This document shows positions 17,656 through 26,070 of a stretch of 64,000 bases of DNA, piece by piece. The DNA lies in contig NZ_CP010817.1 of NCBI RefSeq assembly GCF_000833025.1, positions 992,001 to 1,056,000 on the forward strand, written 5' to 3'. The stretch comes from Myroides profundi. GTDB taxonomy: Bacteria > Bacteroidota > Bacteroidia > Flavobacteriales > Flavobacteriaceae. Position 1 is the stretch's first letter, and every line of letters starts with the position of its first letter. The notes under the pieces are model-generated. The model saw only the letters and a program-made list of their open reading frames with translations. It did not search any database and was not told where the DNA came from. The translations under genes were made by a program, and so were the position numbers.

Positions 17656-18831
17656 TTAGGCGTGTTTAATAATCTGGTTCTGTGTGTACATATTCATAAT
17701 GGCAAATAAGTCTACTTCGGTTACTTCTTTTTTAGTATCTGCTACGCCTAAGAAATATTCGTATAAAGTATCTAATTCGGTTTTAGTAACGTCATATCCG
17801 ATATTCTTGAAGCGGTACGCTAAGGCTGATCTACCACTACGCGCCGTTAGAATGATAGAAGAAGCGTCTACACCCACATCTTTAGGGTCTATAATCTCAT
17901 AAGTGTCTCTTCGTTTAATCACTCCATCTTGATGAATACCAGAACTGTGAGCAAAGGCATTCGCACCTACAATAGCTTTATTCGGTTGGACTACCATTCC
18001 CATCGTAGAAGAAGTCAGCTGACTTAAATGATTTAACATCGTTGTATTAATATCGGTATGAAAGCCTAAATTCTCATGTTGTTTTAAGATCATGACCACT
18101 TCCTCTAAAGCGGTATTACCTGCACGTTCACCTATACCGTTGATTGTACATTCGATCTGTCTAGCCCCATTGATTATTCCAGCGATAGAATTAGCAGTAG
18201 CCATACCTAGATCATTGTGACAGTGACATGATAAGATGACGTTCTCTATTCCTTTGACATGATCTCTTAAGTACTTTATTTTGTTTCCATAATCTGTAGG
18301 TAGACAGTATCCCGTAGTATCAGGGATATTGATCACTGTCACACCTGCTTGGATTACTGCTTCACAGACTTTCGCTAGATAAACATTATCAGTTCTACCA
18401 GCATCCTCAGCGTAGAACTCTACATCGTGCACATACTTTTTAGCATAGGCTACAGCTTCTGCAGCACGATCTATAATAGCCTCTTGTGTTGAGTTAAACT
18501 TGTATTTTATATGTGAGTCAGATGTACCGATACCTGTGTGTATTCTTGGTTTTTGTGCAAACTCTAATGCCTTAGCTGCCGAATCTATATCTTTCGTATT
18601 CGCACGAGTAAGTGCACATATTTTAGCGTTTTTAACGATTTTACTAATCGCCTGAACAGCCTCAAAGTCACCAGGACTAGAAATAGGAAAACCTGCCTCA
18701 ATCACATCAACACCTAATTCATCGAGTTGCTGAGCAATAGCCAACTTTTGTTGTTTATCTAGTTTACAACCAGGTACTTGTTCTCCGTCTCTTAATGTGG
18801 TGTCAAAAATCTCAATCTTTTCAGTTTTCAT
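17656..18831 (-). CDS. leuA: 2-isopropylmalate synthase, short form
   Basis: A 391-residue TIM-barrel acyltransferase of the HMG-CoA-lyase-like family, condensing acetyl-CoA and 2-oxoisovalerate. The opening [19 protein letters not shown] contains catalytic Arg and metal-binding Asp; [14 protein letters not shown] supplies the two metal-binding histidines; [14 protein letters not shown] is also characteristic. It ends after about 390 residues and lacks the C-terminal LeuA_dimer domain that gives leucine feedback inhibition in the ~520-residue forms. The operon context (leuCDB) supports the leucine role over homocitrate or citramalate synthase. Confidence 0.95.
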   Translation of the reverse strand: MKTEKIEIFDTTLRDGEQVPGCKLDKQQKLAIAQQLDELGVDVIEAGFPISSPGDFEAVQAISKIVKNAKICALTRANTKDIDSAAKALEFAQKPRIHTGIGTSDSHIKYKFNSTQEAIIDRAAEAVAYAKKYVHDVEFYAEDAGRTDNVYLAKVCEAVIQAGVTVINIPDTTGYCLPTDYGNKIKYLRDHVKGIENVILSCHCHNDLGMATANSIAGIINGARQIECTINGIGERAGNTALEEVVMILKQHENLGFHTDINTTMLNHLSQLTSSTMGMVVQPNKAIVGANAFAHSSGIHQDGVIKRRDTYEIIDPKDVGVDASSIILTARSGRSALAYRFKNIGYDVTKTELDTLYEYFLGVADTKKEVTEVDLFAIMNMYTQNQIIKHA

Positions 18832-18857
18832 ATTTTATGTTTTTAAATAACTTTAGA

Positions 18858-18894
18858 CAAAAGTGTATAAAAGCTTTTTGTTAACTTTATCAAA
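18858..18894 (-). promoter_or_regulatory. Putative promoter of the leuACDB operon
   Basis: On the minus strand TTTG (18894-18891), 23-nt spacer, then TACACTTTTG (18867-18858), which resembles TAnnTTTG with one or two extra bases. The leader to leuA is under 30 nt, so there is no room for a leucine attenuator peptide or T-box. Confidence 0.4.
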
Positions 18895-18976
18895 AAAACA
18901 AAAACTACAATGTTAAAAAACTGATTTAGTTATTTAAGTTGTTGTTTTTGAGTTTGTTAAAATATTTTTTATTACA

Positions 18977-20470
18977 ATGTCAAATTGGGGAAAAGACTGG
19001 TTATTTATATTGATAAAATCTTTGACAAGGTCAGAGAAACGTCAATTTACTTTATATGTGAATAGGTTGCAGAATAATGCAGATGCTAAATTCATCTCAC
19101 TATTTAATGCGATGGATAAGATGGAGGAGTATGATGAGCAAGTTATTCTCAAACAAAAAATAACGAGTAAACAACAATTATCCAACTTAAAAGCAAATCT
19201 GTATAAAGCTATTTTGGCTAGCCTTCGTATGAATCCTAGTAAGAAAAACGTAAGAATACAGATACGTGAACAATTAGATTTTGCAACCATTTTGTATCAA
19301 AAAGGATTACATAAGCAAGGGCTAAAAATATTAGATAAGGCGAAACAAATCGCTTTAGATGTAGAGGAGAAGAGCCTGGCTCTAGAGATTATAGAACTAG
19401 AAAAGGTAATCGAATCTCAGTATATCACTCGTAGTATTACGGGGCGTGCAGACGAGCTTATCGCACAGTCTAATGACCTGATTATACAGAACTATTATGC
19501 GACTAAGTTATCTAATCTATCACTGAAGTTCTATAACGAGATGCTTACCTCAGGGTATGCTAAGAGCGAGGAAGATAAGCAAGAGCTAATTACCCGATTT
19601 AGTGATCAGCTCTTAGATATAGATGTGAAGATGCTTAACTTTAGAGAGAAGTTATGGTACTTTAAAGCGCATGTGTGGTTATGTTTTCTAATCCAAGATT
19701 ATCACAACGCTTATAAATATGCTAAGCTATGGGTAACACTATTCTATGAGCATCCTAAGATGATACAGAGTCATCCTATATGGTATTTAAAAGGGAACTC
19801 TTATTTATTTAAAATCTTATTGTTGTTTAAATCTGTAGATAAATATATCTATTGGAATGCTAAATTAGAAGAACAATTGGCTTTAGAGAGCTTCCCTCAG
19901 TCTATGAATATAGATTCTCAGCGATTCTTATTGCAGTTTAGTAATAAGCTGAATATAGAGTTTATACAACAGACTTATAATGGAAGTCTACTTTTCGTAA
20001 AGCAATTACAGCGTGGACTTAATGAATATGTGAATATGATCGATGAGCATCACTTCCATATTCTATATTTTAAAGTAGCTTCTTTGTATTTCGGATACAA
20101 GAAATATGATGATTCTCTTGCCTATACAGAACGAATTCTGAAGAATTCTGACTACTCTGTACAGGAAGATTTACTATTTCATACTCGTATTTTATCTCTA
20201 ATGGCACAGTATGAGTCAGGGAAAGATCAGCATTATGAAGACTTTATTAAAGCCAATAGAGCCTTGATGAAAAAGATGAAAAATAAAACACAGATACACG
20301 ATACCTTTATGAGTCTATTCGAAGGACTATTAGGAGCATCGGTTAAAGATCAGAAGCTTGTGTTAGAGCGATTTGTAAAAGAAACTGAAGAGCTCTATAC
20401 GAATAGATTTTATGTGAGAAGTATTCTCTATATAGATGTCCTAAATTGGGCAAAGAAGAAAATAGTTTAA
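18977..20470 (+). CDS. Hypothetical all-helical (TPR-like) protein
   Basis: A 497-residue cytoplasmic protein with no signal peptide or membrane segment. Almost the whole sequence is predicted helical from composition, with repeated pairs of amphipathic helices reminiscent of tetratricopeptide superhelices (for example around GLHKQGLKILDKAKQIAL and HNAYKYAKLWVTLFYEHP). No enzyme motif is recognised. It is divergent from the leucine operon and followed by a terminator, so it forms its own unit. A scaffold or regulatory binding role is an inference from the fold only. Confidence 0.75.
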   Translation: MSNWGKDWLFILIKSLTRSEKRQFTLYVNRLQNNADAKFISLFNAMDKMEEYDEQVILKQKITSKQQLSNLKANLYKAILASLRMNPSKKNVRIQIREQLDFATILYQKGLHKQGLKILDKAKQIALDVEEKSLALEIIELEKVIESQYITRSITGRADELIAQSNDLIIQNYYATKLSNLSLKFYNEMLTSGYAKSEEDKQELITRFSDQLLDIDVKMLNFREKLWYFKAHVWLCFLIQDYHNAYKYAKLWVTLFYEHPKMIQSHPIWYLKGNSYLFKILLLFKSVDKYIYWNAKLEEQLALESFPQSMNIDSQRFLLQFSNKLNIEFIQQTYNGSLLFVKQLQRGLNEYVNMIDEHHFHILYFKVASLYFGYKKYDDSLAYTERILKNSDYSVQEDLLFHTRILSLMAQYESGKDQHYEDFIKANRALMKKMKNKTQIHDTFMSLFEGLLGASVKDQKLVLERFVKETEELYTNRFYVRSILYIDVLNWAKKKIV

Positions 20471-20497
20471 CTTAGATATATTGACTTATCCAATGAT

Positions 20498-20536
20498 AAA
20501 AGCCACATAGACTTCTTAGTTTATGTGGCTTTGTTT
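20498..20536 (+). terminator. Terminator after helical-repeat gene
   Basis: An 11-12-bp stem (20498-20509 with 20522-20532), 12-nt loop and T-rich tail. Confidence 0.7.
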
Positions 20537-20548
20537 GATTAAAATGTG

Positions 20549-20578
20549 TTGGATGTTTCAAAAGAATTACTATCTTCG
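20549..20578 (+). promoter_or_regulatory. Putative promoter of the riboswitch transcript
   Basis: TTG (20549-20551), 19-nt spacer, then TATCTTCG (20571-20578), one base off TAnnTTTG. The aptamer would begin about 30 nt downstream. Confidence 0.45.
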
Positions 20579-20614
20579 CCACAGTATTAGAAAATAATAC
20601 AGTATTAATTCCAT

Positions 20615-20786
20615 AGAAATAGGTTATACTTAGTTGTATATGAAAAGGGAATCGTGTGAGAATCACGAACTGTCGCGCAACTGTAAGTAACTCATTAATT
20701 TTTTATCCAAGTGATCCACTGTTATTACTTAAGTAATGGGAAGGACGATAAAAAATAGTTACAAGTCAGGAGACCTGCCTAATTCT
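20615..20786 (+). ncRNA. Cobalamin riboswitch (B12 element)
   Basis: The conserved core of the adenosylcobalamin or hydroxocobalamin aptamer is unmistakable. GGGAATCGTG with its pairing partner GAATCACGA lies at 20647-20669, the B12-box-like TGTCGCGCAACTGTAA near 20671-20686, CACTG near 20717, GGGAAGG near 20738, and AGTCAGGAGACCTGCC at 20764-20779. A closing P1 helix can form between 20615-20623 and 20778-20786 with one mismatch. The element is on the plus strand. The first gene downstream is the acyl-CoA thioesterase at 20996, an unusual partner; the family normally precedes B12 transport or synthesis genes or B12-dependent isozymes. Confidence 0.93.
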
Positions 20787-20995
20787 GTTTATAGACTATG
20801 CTTTCGCGGTTTAGAGCTTTATGTCAAGTTGGAATGTGTTTATTATTTAATCCATGAGATTATAGTCAGTATAATCTAGGATGAGCGCATTGTATCTTTT
20901 CATTTAATTCCAAATCATTTTTTCGAATAGCAGTTTGATAGATTTCTATCTAGTCTATAGTATTTCTGAATACTGTAGGATTAACGAATATAACT
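20787..20995 (+). promoter_or_regulatory. Putative riboswitch expression platform (no gene)
   Basis: About 209 nt between the aptamer and the thioesterase start contain no credible ORF. Two hairpins are visible: an 8-bp perfect stem at 20857-20864/20870-20877, and a 10-bp stem with one mismatch at 20955-20964/20969-20978, ending 17 nt before the ATG. The second is placed where it could affect ribosome access. Which alternative structure B12 favours cannot be read by eye. Confidence 0.45.
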
Positions 20996-21394
20996 ATGTT
21001 AATAGAAGCAGAGATAGAAGAACGAAAATCGAAGGCAATCACTAGTGTCTTTAAGGTAGTATTCCCAGATACTACTAATCATCATAATACCATGTTCGGT
21101 GGACGAGTAATCATGATGATGACAGAGACAGCATTTATGACTGCTACTCGTTTTTGTAGAAAGAACTTTGTGATTGTTAGTAGTGATAAGATTGACTTCA
21201 GAAAGCCGATACCAGCTGGCTCATTAGTAGAGATGGTAGGTGAGGTAGAGTCTATCGGGAATACGAGTATTCGCATCCGTGTCAATGTGTACAGAGAGAA
21301 GATGAGAGAGGATGAACGCATCCAAGTAGTGACAGGAGTATTTACGCTCGTAGCATTAAATGATAATTTCAAACCGATATCTATATTAGACTAG
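20996..21394 (+). CDS. Acyl-CoA thioesterase, hotdog fold (YciA/BACH-like)
   Basis: A 132-residue single hotdog domain. The family motif FPDTTNHHNTMFGGRVIMMM near residue 23 contains the Asn and Gly-Gly of the acyl-CoA thioesterase active site, followed by the SSDKIDFRKPIPAGSLVEM strand region. Such enzymes hydrolyse acyl-CoA to free CoA and fatty acid, with substrate range differing between members. It is the only gene between the cobalamin riboswitch and the terminator at 21447, so it is the apparent riboswitch target. A link to propionyl/methylmalonyl-CoA metabolism, where B12 shortage would cause acyl-CoA build-up, is attractive but inferred. Confidence 0.88.
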   Translation: MLIEAEIEERKSKAITSVFKVVFPDTTNHHNTMFGGRVIMMMTETAFMTATRFCRKNFVIVSSDKIDFRKPIPAGSLVEMVGEVESIGNTSIRIRVNVYREKMREDERIQVVTGVFTLVALNDNFKPISILD

Positions 21395-21446
21395 GTTTTA
21401 TACAAGTAAATTTTGTAAGCATCTTACATTTTTTAGTTTTTGGTAG

Positions 21447-21484
21447 GGGGATAGACAGGTTAGTGTCTATCCCCATTTTTTTTG
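21447..21484 (+). terminator. Strong rho-independent terminator
   Basis: An 11-bp perfect stem with four G-C pairs at its base (21447-21457 with 21464-21474), followed by a run of T. It ends the thioesterase transcript. Confidence 0.9.
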
Positions 21485-21491
21485 ACTCCTT

Positions 21492-21652
21492 TTAACCCAG
21501 AATCAGTGATAGACAGATAAACGAAAAGTAATTATACAAAATAGCTCTGAATTAGTGATACAAGCATACTATAGTATGGTTTTAGAGCTAATGAAAGAGA
21601 TATGAAGTAGAATTGCTTTGTAGTATTTGGCTAACGCTTATTCTGGGTTTAA
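21492..21652. repeat. Nested inverted-repeat element
   Basis: Three concentric dyads: outer arms AACCCAGAAT (21494-21503) and ATTCTGGGTT (21640-21649); middle arms TAGCTCT (21542-21548) and AGAGCTA (21584-21590); inner 14-bp palindrome CATACTATAGTATG (21565-21578). No ORF is present. The layout suggests a small non-autonomous element (MITE-like) or a structured RNA. No clear target-site duplication is seen. Confidence 0.4.
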
Positions 21653-22128
21653 TCTAGTCTTTGAGATCTAAACATTGGCCTTATTATAGATATCTAACTC
21701 CATTAATAAACTTTTTATAAGAGGTATCATCATAAAAATAATCAACTCTTTTTTTTACTTTTTGATTCAAAAATTGACCTTTTATAACGAGTTTTTATAG
21801 ATTATACTTCCTTTTTTTTGATAATTAGCTCTGTAAAGACCTATAATTAGCTCTTTTTGAAAAAAAAGATGACATTTTTTTTAAGAGTGATTTTTGTTTA
21901 ATATGTTGGTTTACAGTGATTTGTTTGTTTTTTGTGTAGAATGAACACTTTCTTTATATCCCCTTAAAGCCTTATAAACAGTAGTTTGAATGCAATTCCT
22001 TCGACAGTTCGTGGACAATAACCCGTATTTAGTGGGCAAAAGAGGTCATTAGTCGAAGAAGTATCCTTTTATTAACCATGTATTCTCCTTGGATATAAGG
22101 TTAAAATAAATTTGAGAAGTAGTGAATC
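21653..22128. other. Gene-free AT-rich stretch
   Basis: No credible ORF. It holds a direct repeat ATAATTAGCTCT (21821-21832 and 21843-21854, 22-bp spacing) and an inverted repeat CTTCGAC/GTCGAAG (21999-22005 and 22052-22058) enclosing a CCC/GGG pair. Their meaning is unknown. Confidence 0.4.
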
Positions 22129-22173
22129 TGTCAGAGAATGTCTAGGATTTTAGAAATGGACTTTATAGTTTTG
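22129..22173 (+). promoter_or_regulatory. Duplicated promoter/operator block, copy 1
   Basis: A 45-bp block shared with 24145-24189. A 20-mer (22129-22148, ending TGTCTAGGAT) is followed at identical spacing by the -7 element TAGTTTTG (22166-22173). The -33 region holds the conserved 20-mer rather than TTTG, suggesting regulated or alternative-sigma recognition. Confidence 0.5.
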
Positions 22174-22206
22174 GATTCACTTGTAAAAACCCAATAGACA
22201 TCACAC

Positions 22207-23028
22207 ATGAGAGGATTATTAAAAATTGTATTAGCTGTAGTATTAACTACAACAACTATGACTGTATATGGTCAAAAAAAGAAAAGGAACGCAAAGCAGT
22301 ATAATAGTGTTGAGGTATATCGTGGCAATGATGTTATTCAAGATTTATTAAAAACGGGAAGAGATACGGTTTTTACGAGACATTATTTAAGCAGCTTCTT
22401 AGTAGACTCTACGCGTTTATGGAAAGAGGAAGTAACGTATACAGGAGAAAAACTGGACGATAATAAATATAAAATGTCTGCCCAGAGTATGCTTAAAGAA
22501 AAGAATTCGAAGGAGCTAAAGTTAAATACTGAAAGTGAGAAGATATATCATCAGAATAAATCAGATGCTGTTTATATATTGAATAGAAGATATCTATTAG
22601 ACGGGCTAGTAGAAGAAATAGTTCATCAGAATAAACAATACACTGTCAAATGTATAGATAAGGTAGGGAATGTGTTGAATGAAACGGGATGTCTTCGCTA
22701 TTCTCAGACACCTTTCCCAGTTGAAAAAATAGAAAAGCTTCAACGCAATCTACAAAAAACAATAACTAATTTAATTAGCAACAGTAAAGGTAAGTTACCT
22801 CGTTATATGGTGTTAGCAATTGAAGCAGATTACGAGAGTCAGCGTTGGAATCTAGCTTTAGACTTTCCTAAAGAGTATAAGTTAGGTTCTGATATGCATA
22901 CAAGTCTAGTAGCTGCTATAGCCCATGTATTAAATAATGAGAAACTAGAAGAATATCATTTTGATAAAGATATTAATGGTAATTATTATAATAGAACTAT
23001 GTTTATCCCATTATCTTTTAGTAGATAG
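22207..23028 (+). CDS. Secreted protein of unknown function, tandem paralog 1
   Basis: A 273-residue protein with a signal peptide (IVLAVVLTTTTMTVYGQ) and a basic stretch after cleavage. It is the first of three tandem paralogs (with 23233-24072 and 24222-25058). Shared features are TR.Y....VDSTR.W near residue 60, a central LLDGLVEEI followed by a KC.DK-G-LN--GCL pair of cysteines, and the C-terminal LEEYHFDKDINGNYYNRTMFIPLSF. The two cysteines could form a disulfide in the periplasm. No known domain is recognised. It carries its own promoter block. Confidence 0.75.
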   Translation: MRGLLKIVLAVVLTTTTMTVYGQKKKRNAKQYNSVEVYRGNDVIQDLLKTGRDTVFTRHYLSSFLVDSTRLWKEEVTYTGEKLDDNKYKMSAQSMLKEKNSKELKLNTESEKIYHQNKSDAVYILNRRYLLDGLVEEIVHQNKQYTVKCIDKVGNVLNETGCLRYSQTPFPVEKIEKLQRNLQKTITNLISNSKGKLPRYMVLAIEADYESQRWNLALDFPKEYKLGSDMHTSLVAAIAHVLNNEKLEEYHFDKDINGNYYNRTMFIPLSFSR

Positions 23029-23232
23029 AAGTAGTTATAGACTAAAGGACTTTAGATTATTGAAAATATAATGTTTTGAAGAAGGAATGATCTAAAAAAA
23101 TAGTAATAGTCATCTAGGTGGTAAGTCATTTAAAATAAGAGTAATCTTGAATAACAAATCTTCAGATAATGAGGAAGTGGAAAAATACATTTATAGTTAT
23201 ATAATATTAAATTATAGAATAAAGAAATAGAT

Positions 23233-24072
23233 ATGATAATGAGACAAATGCAATTAAATAGAATAACGGCGTTAATACTTTTTTTAATTTCAGTATTAGG
23301 ATATGGTCAGGGGGGACCAGCTTCTGATGCGCTTATAATTAATAGGCAGCTTTTAAGTGGATATGATATTGTAAAAGAGTTAAATAAGCAAGAGAAAGAT
23401 ACATTGTTTACTAGATACTTTAACAGTATTAATGCTGTAGATTCTGTATCTACGTGGGACAGAGTAGTGAAGTATACAGGGAAAAGCCTAAAGGATAATC
23501 AGTATTTACTAATGACTAAGACTTATAAGCTTGATATAGAAACAAGAAAATTAGTTAAAGAGGAAGAAAGCAAAAGAACTTTATTAGATAAGAAAGGAAA
23601 GAAACAGGTCTACATAAGAAAGCAATTCTTAAAAGGGGGACTAGTAGAAGAGTATAAGAGTGATAAAGGGAAGGAGACTATTGGCTGTTATGATAAAAAT
23701 GGAGCTAAGTTAAACGATAAGGGATGTCTGCTATATAGTTATTCTAAATTTCCAGGACATAAGTTTGAGGCTTTATCTATAGATGTAAAACAGGGAATAC
23801 AGAATCTTCTGTATAGTTCTAAAGGAAAAATACCTTCTTACATCTTACTGAATATAGAAGCGGATTATCTAAGTAAGAAATGGTTTGTAACATTTTCTTT
23901 TCCTGAAGACTATAAAGTGAGTAATCATTTGTACTCGGGTTTAGTGATTAATATTCTTAATGCCCTAAATAGTTTAAAAATAGAAGAGTATCACTTTAAT
24001 AAAGATTTATACGGTAATTTCTATAATCGTAACTATACTATTCCTTTGACATTTATAGCGCACCATGGATAG
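23233..24072 (+). CDS. Secreted protein of unknown function, tandem paralog 2
   Basis: A 279-residue protein with a signal peptide (LIFLIS-type hydrophobic core, YGQ cleavage). It is the middle member of the tandem family, with the same layout: TRYFNSINAVDSVSTW, FLKGGLVEEY, IGCYDKNG.....GCL, and C-terminal IEEYHFNKDLYGNFYNRNYTIPLTF. It is more diverged than the flanking copies, and its upstream region retains only part of the duplicated promoter block (CAGATAATG near 23163-23171) with the -7 element degraded. It may therefore be transcribed differently, for example by read-through from copy 1. The ATG at 23239 is an alternative start. Confidence 0.72.
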   Translation: MIMRQMQLNRITALILFLISVLGYGQGGPASDALIINRQLLSGYDIVKELNKQEKDTLFTRYFNSINAVDSVSTWDRVVKYTGKSLKDNQYLLMTKTYKLDIETRKLVKEEESKRTLLDKKGKKQVYIRKQFLKGGLVEEYKSDKGKETIGCYDKNGAKLNDKGCLLYSYSKFPGHKFEALSIDVKQGIQNLLYSSKGKIPSYILLNIEADYLSKKWFVTFSFPEDYKVSNHLYSGLVINILNALNSLKIEEYHFNKDLYGNFYNRNYTIPLTFIAHHG

Positions 24073-24144
24073 TTATAGTGTGTTAAATGATAGAATGTAA
24101 GTTTTGTATAAAATATTAATAATAAGTTAAAGTTTTATCCGTTT

Positions 24145-24189
24145 TGTCAGATAATGTCTAGGATATACGGAGTGGACTTTCTAGTTTTG
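24145..24189 (+). promoter_or_regulatory. Duplicated promoter/operator block, copy 2
   Basis: Same 20-mer (24145-24164) and -7 element TAGTTTTG (24182-24189) with the same 17-nt spacing as at 22129-22173; also shares GTGGACTTT or TGGACTTT just before the -7 element. Confidence 0.5.
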
Positions 24190-24221
24190 ATTTTATATGT
24201 AAAATATTAAACCACACCTCA

Positions 24222-25058
24222 ATGAAAGTATTATTTAAATCAACGCTATTATTTGTAGCTATAGTTATATCTTCACTTGGTTATAGTCAGACTACACCAG
24301 GCGGAAGTGCCCTTAGACAGAGTCGAATGAAATTTACGGGGAATGATATTATTAAGAGTATTCTAAAAAAGAATGAGAATATAACTTTTACACGCTATTT
24401 CAACGGTGGATTTGAGGTTGATTCTACTCGTTCTTGGACAAATAGAGTGGTCTATATAGGTAGTGTATTAGCTGATAATAAGTATGAGTTTAAATCAAAA
24501 ATATATAAGAGAGATTTAAATACTAAAGAAGAAACTCTTTATATGGATAGGGTTGTAACCTATCTTAATAAAAAAGAAAAGGGTTCTACACTTGTTACTA
24601 AGCAATTTTTGTTGGATGGATTGATAGAAGAGATTACAACTGTAAATAAAGAAAAAGTGATTAAATGCTATTCTAAAGATGGAAAAGTTATTAATACTGA
24701 TGGTTGTTTGTTATATACTAGATTTAAGTTTCCAAAGGATAAAATGATAGATTTATCTGAAAAAGTGAAGGCAAAAATAACTAATACTATTTATACTAAG
24801 AATGGTTCTGTGCCTAATTATATATTAGTAAATATTGAATCTGATTATAAAGCTCAAAAGTGGAATCTGGCATTAGATTTTCCTAGAAATTATAGTTCAG
24901 ATAATGCTATGTATACTGAATTAGTGACAGATATTATGTATGCTTTAAAAAATGAAAAGTTAGAAGATTATCATTTTAATAGAGATATTAATGGAAATTA
25001 CTATAATAGCAATTTGATTGTTCCAATTACTTTTAATAAAGCAGTGAATAAAAGATAA
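24222..25058 (+). CDS. Secreted protein of unknown function, tandem paralog 3
   Basis: A 278-residue protein with a signal peptide ending YSQ. Third tandem family member: TRYFNGGFEVDSTRSW, FLLDGLIEEI, IKCYSKDGKVINTDGCL, and C-terminal LEDYHFNRDINGNYYNSNLIVPITF. The segment RWNLALDFP in copy 1 and KWNLALDFP here are nearly identical, and the promoter blocks of copies 1 and 3 match, so these two seem the closest pair. No catalytic motif is evident. A periplasmic or surface role is inferred from the signal peptide alone. Confidence 0.75.
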   Translation: MKVLFKSTLLFVAIVISSLGYSQTTPGGSALRQSRMKFTGNDIIKSILKKNENITFTRYFNGGFEVDSTRSWTNRVVYIGSVLADNKYEFKSKIYKRDLNTKEETLYMDRVVTYLNKKEKGSTLVTKQFLLDGLIEEITTVNKEKVIKCYSKDGKVINTDGCLLYTRFKFPKDKMIDLSEKVKAKITNTIYTKNGSVPNYILVNIESDYKAQKWNLALDFPRNYSSDNAMYTELVTDIMYALKNEKLEDYHFNRDINGNYYNSNLIVPITFNKAVNKR

Positions 25059-25134
25059 GATATTAACTTGGTATAATATGATTGGCGATATAAACTAATT
25101 GAGTGTAACATTCAATAGGGAAGAGATAGAAATG

Positions 25135-25172
25135 AATACGCTCTGATGACTAGTCATCAGAGCGTATTTTTT
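25135..25172. terminator. Near-perfect palindromic terminator
   Basis: Inverted arms of about 16 bp (25135-25150 with 25153-25168) with almost no loop, flanked by T-run on the plus side. It separates convergent genes. Confidence 0.75.
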
Positions 25173-25176
25173 TATG

Positions 25177-25404
25177 CTATTTAGAGTTGTTGCTAAAGAA
25201 ATAATAAATCACATATAACCATCCTAGAAAGAAATGGACAATAGCCCAAAGGATAGACTTATTTCTCGTCCAAGATAGAAATACTGCGATAAGCGAACCT
25301 AGTGTAAGTCCTCCTCCCCATACCTTGATGGAGGGACTATCTGCGAAGGCTGAGGTCGTGATAAGGATCATGGCTGTGATCCAAAATGCATGAGATTTGT
25401 TCAT
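25177..25404 (-). CDS. Small membrane protein
   Basis: A 75-residue protein with three hydrophobic segments: AFWITAMILITTSAFA (possibly a signal peptide cleaved after AFA), GGLTLGSLIAVFLSW, and ILWAIVHFFLGWLYVIYYFF. It ends with a short polar tail. No family is recognised with confidence. Start and stop are clean and a terminator follows, supporting a real gene. An inner-membrane location is the only inference I would make. Confidence 0.6.
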   Translation of the reverse strand: MNKSHAFWITAMILITTSAFADSPSIKVWGGGLTLGSLIAVFLSWTRNKSILWAIVHFFLGWLYVIYYFFSNNSK

Positions 25405-25537
25405 AATGGTTTTGTTTTTTGTGTTAATATCAATAAAGTTAATAAAAAATGTTTTTATAACTTGTTGTTTTTTAGTTAAATATGTTTGTTTTTGATTTAG
25501 TGAGTCTATGATGTAGATGAATAGTATAAAATTAAAA

Positions 25538-25568
25538 AGCTCAAGAATTCTTAAAGAATCCTTGAGCT
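25538..25568 (-). terminator. Second hairpin downstream of ferredoxin gene
   Basis: A hairpin (arms near 25538-25552 and 25555-25568, one mismatch) followed by T-run on the minus strand. With 25611-25636 it makes tandem terminators. Confidence 0.55.
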
Positions 25569-25610
25569 AGTAGAGTAATATATTAGTTTATGGCTATGGT
25601 GATAAATGAA

Positions 25611-25636
25611 AAAAGCTACTCACAGGGAGTAGCTTT
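25611..25636 (-). terminator. Terminator after ferredoxin gene
   Basis: A 10-11-bp stem (25611-25621 with 25627-25636) followed by a U-run on the minus strand. Confidence 0.75.
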
Positions 25637-25645
25637 ATATGTTGC

Positions 25646-25999
<354 letters not shown>

Positions 26000-26021
26000 T
26001 TATATTTTGTTTTATATGTAT

Positions 26022-26029
26022 TAACTTTG
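26022..26029 (+). promoter_or_regulatory. Putative promoter -7 element for acyl-CoA reductase
   Basis: TAACTTTG fits TAnnTTTG, 41 nt before the ATG. It lies only 4 bp from the opposing ferredoxin -7 element. Confidence 0.5.
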
Positions 26030-26033
26030 TATG

Positions 26034-26041
26034 CAAATTTA
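26034..26041 (-). promoter_or_regulatory. Putative promoter -7 element for ferredoxin gene
   Basis: Minus strand TAAATTTG, with a TTTG about 16 nt upstream at the -33 position. The leader is about 30 nt. Confidence 0.5.
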
Positions 26042-26070
26042 CACCCAAAACAATTCACAAACAAGTCAAT

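Noticed and set aside
20472..20666. 64-residue minus-strand ORF
   Set aside because: It runs antisense through a terminator and into the riboswitch, and has no family resemblance.
20787..20995. Remnant of a btuB-type gene after the riboswitch
   Set aside because: All frames are interrupted and no receptor-like peptide could be read in the 209 nt; kept only as an alternative explanation.
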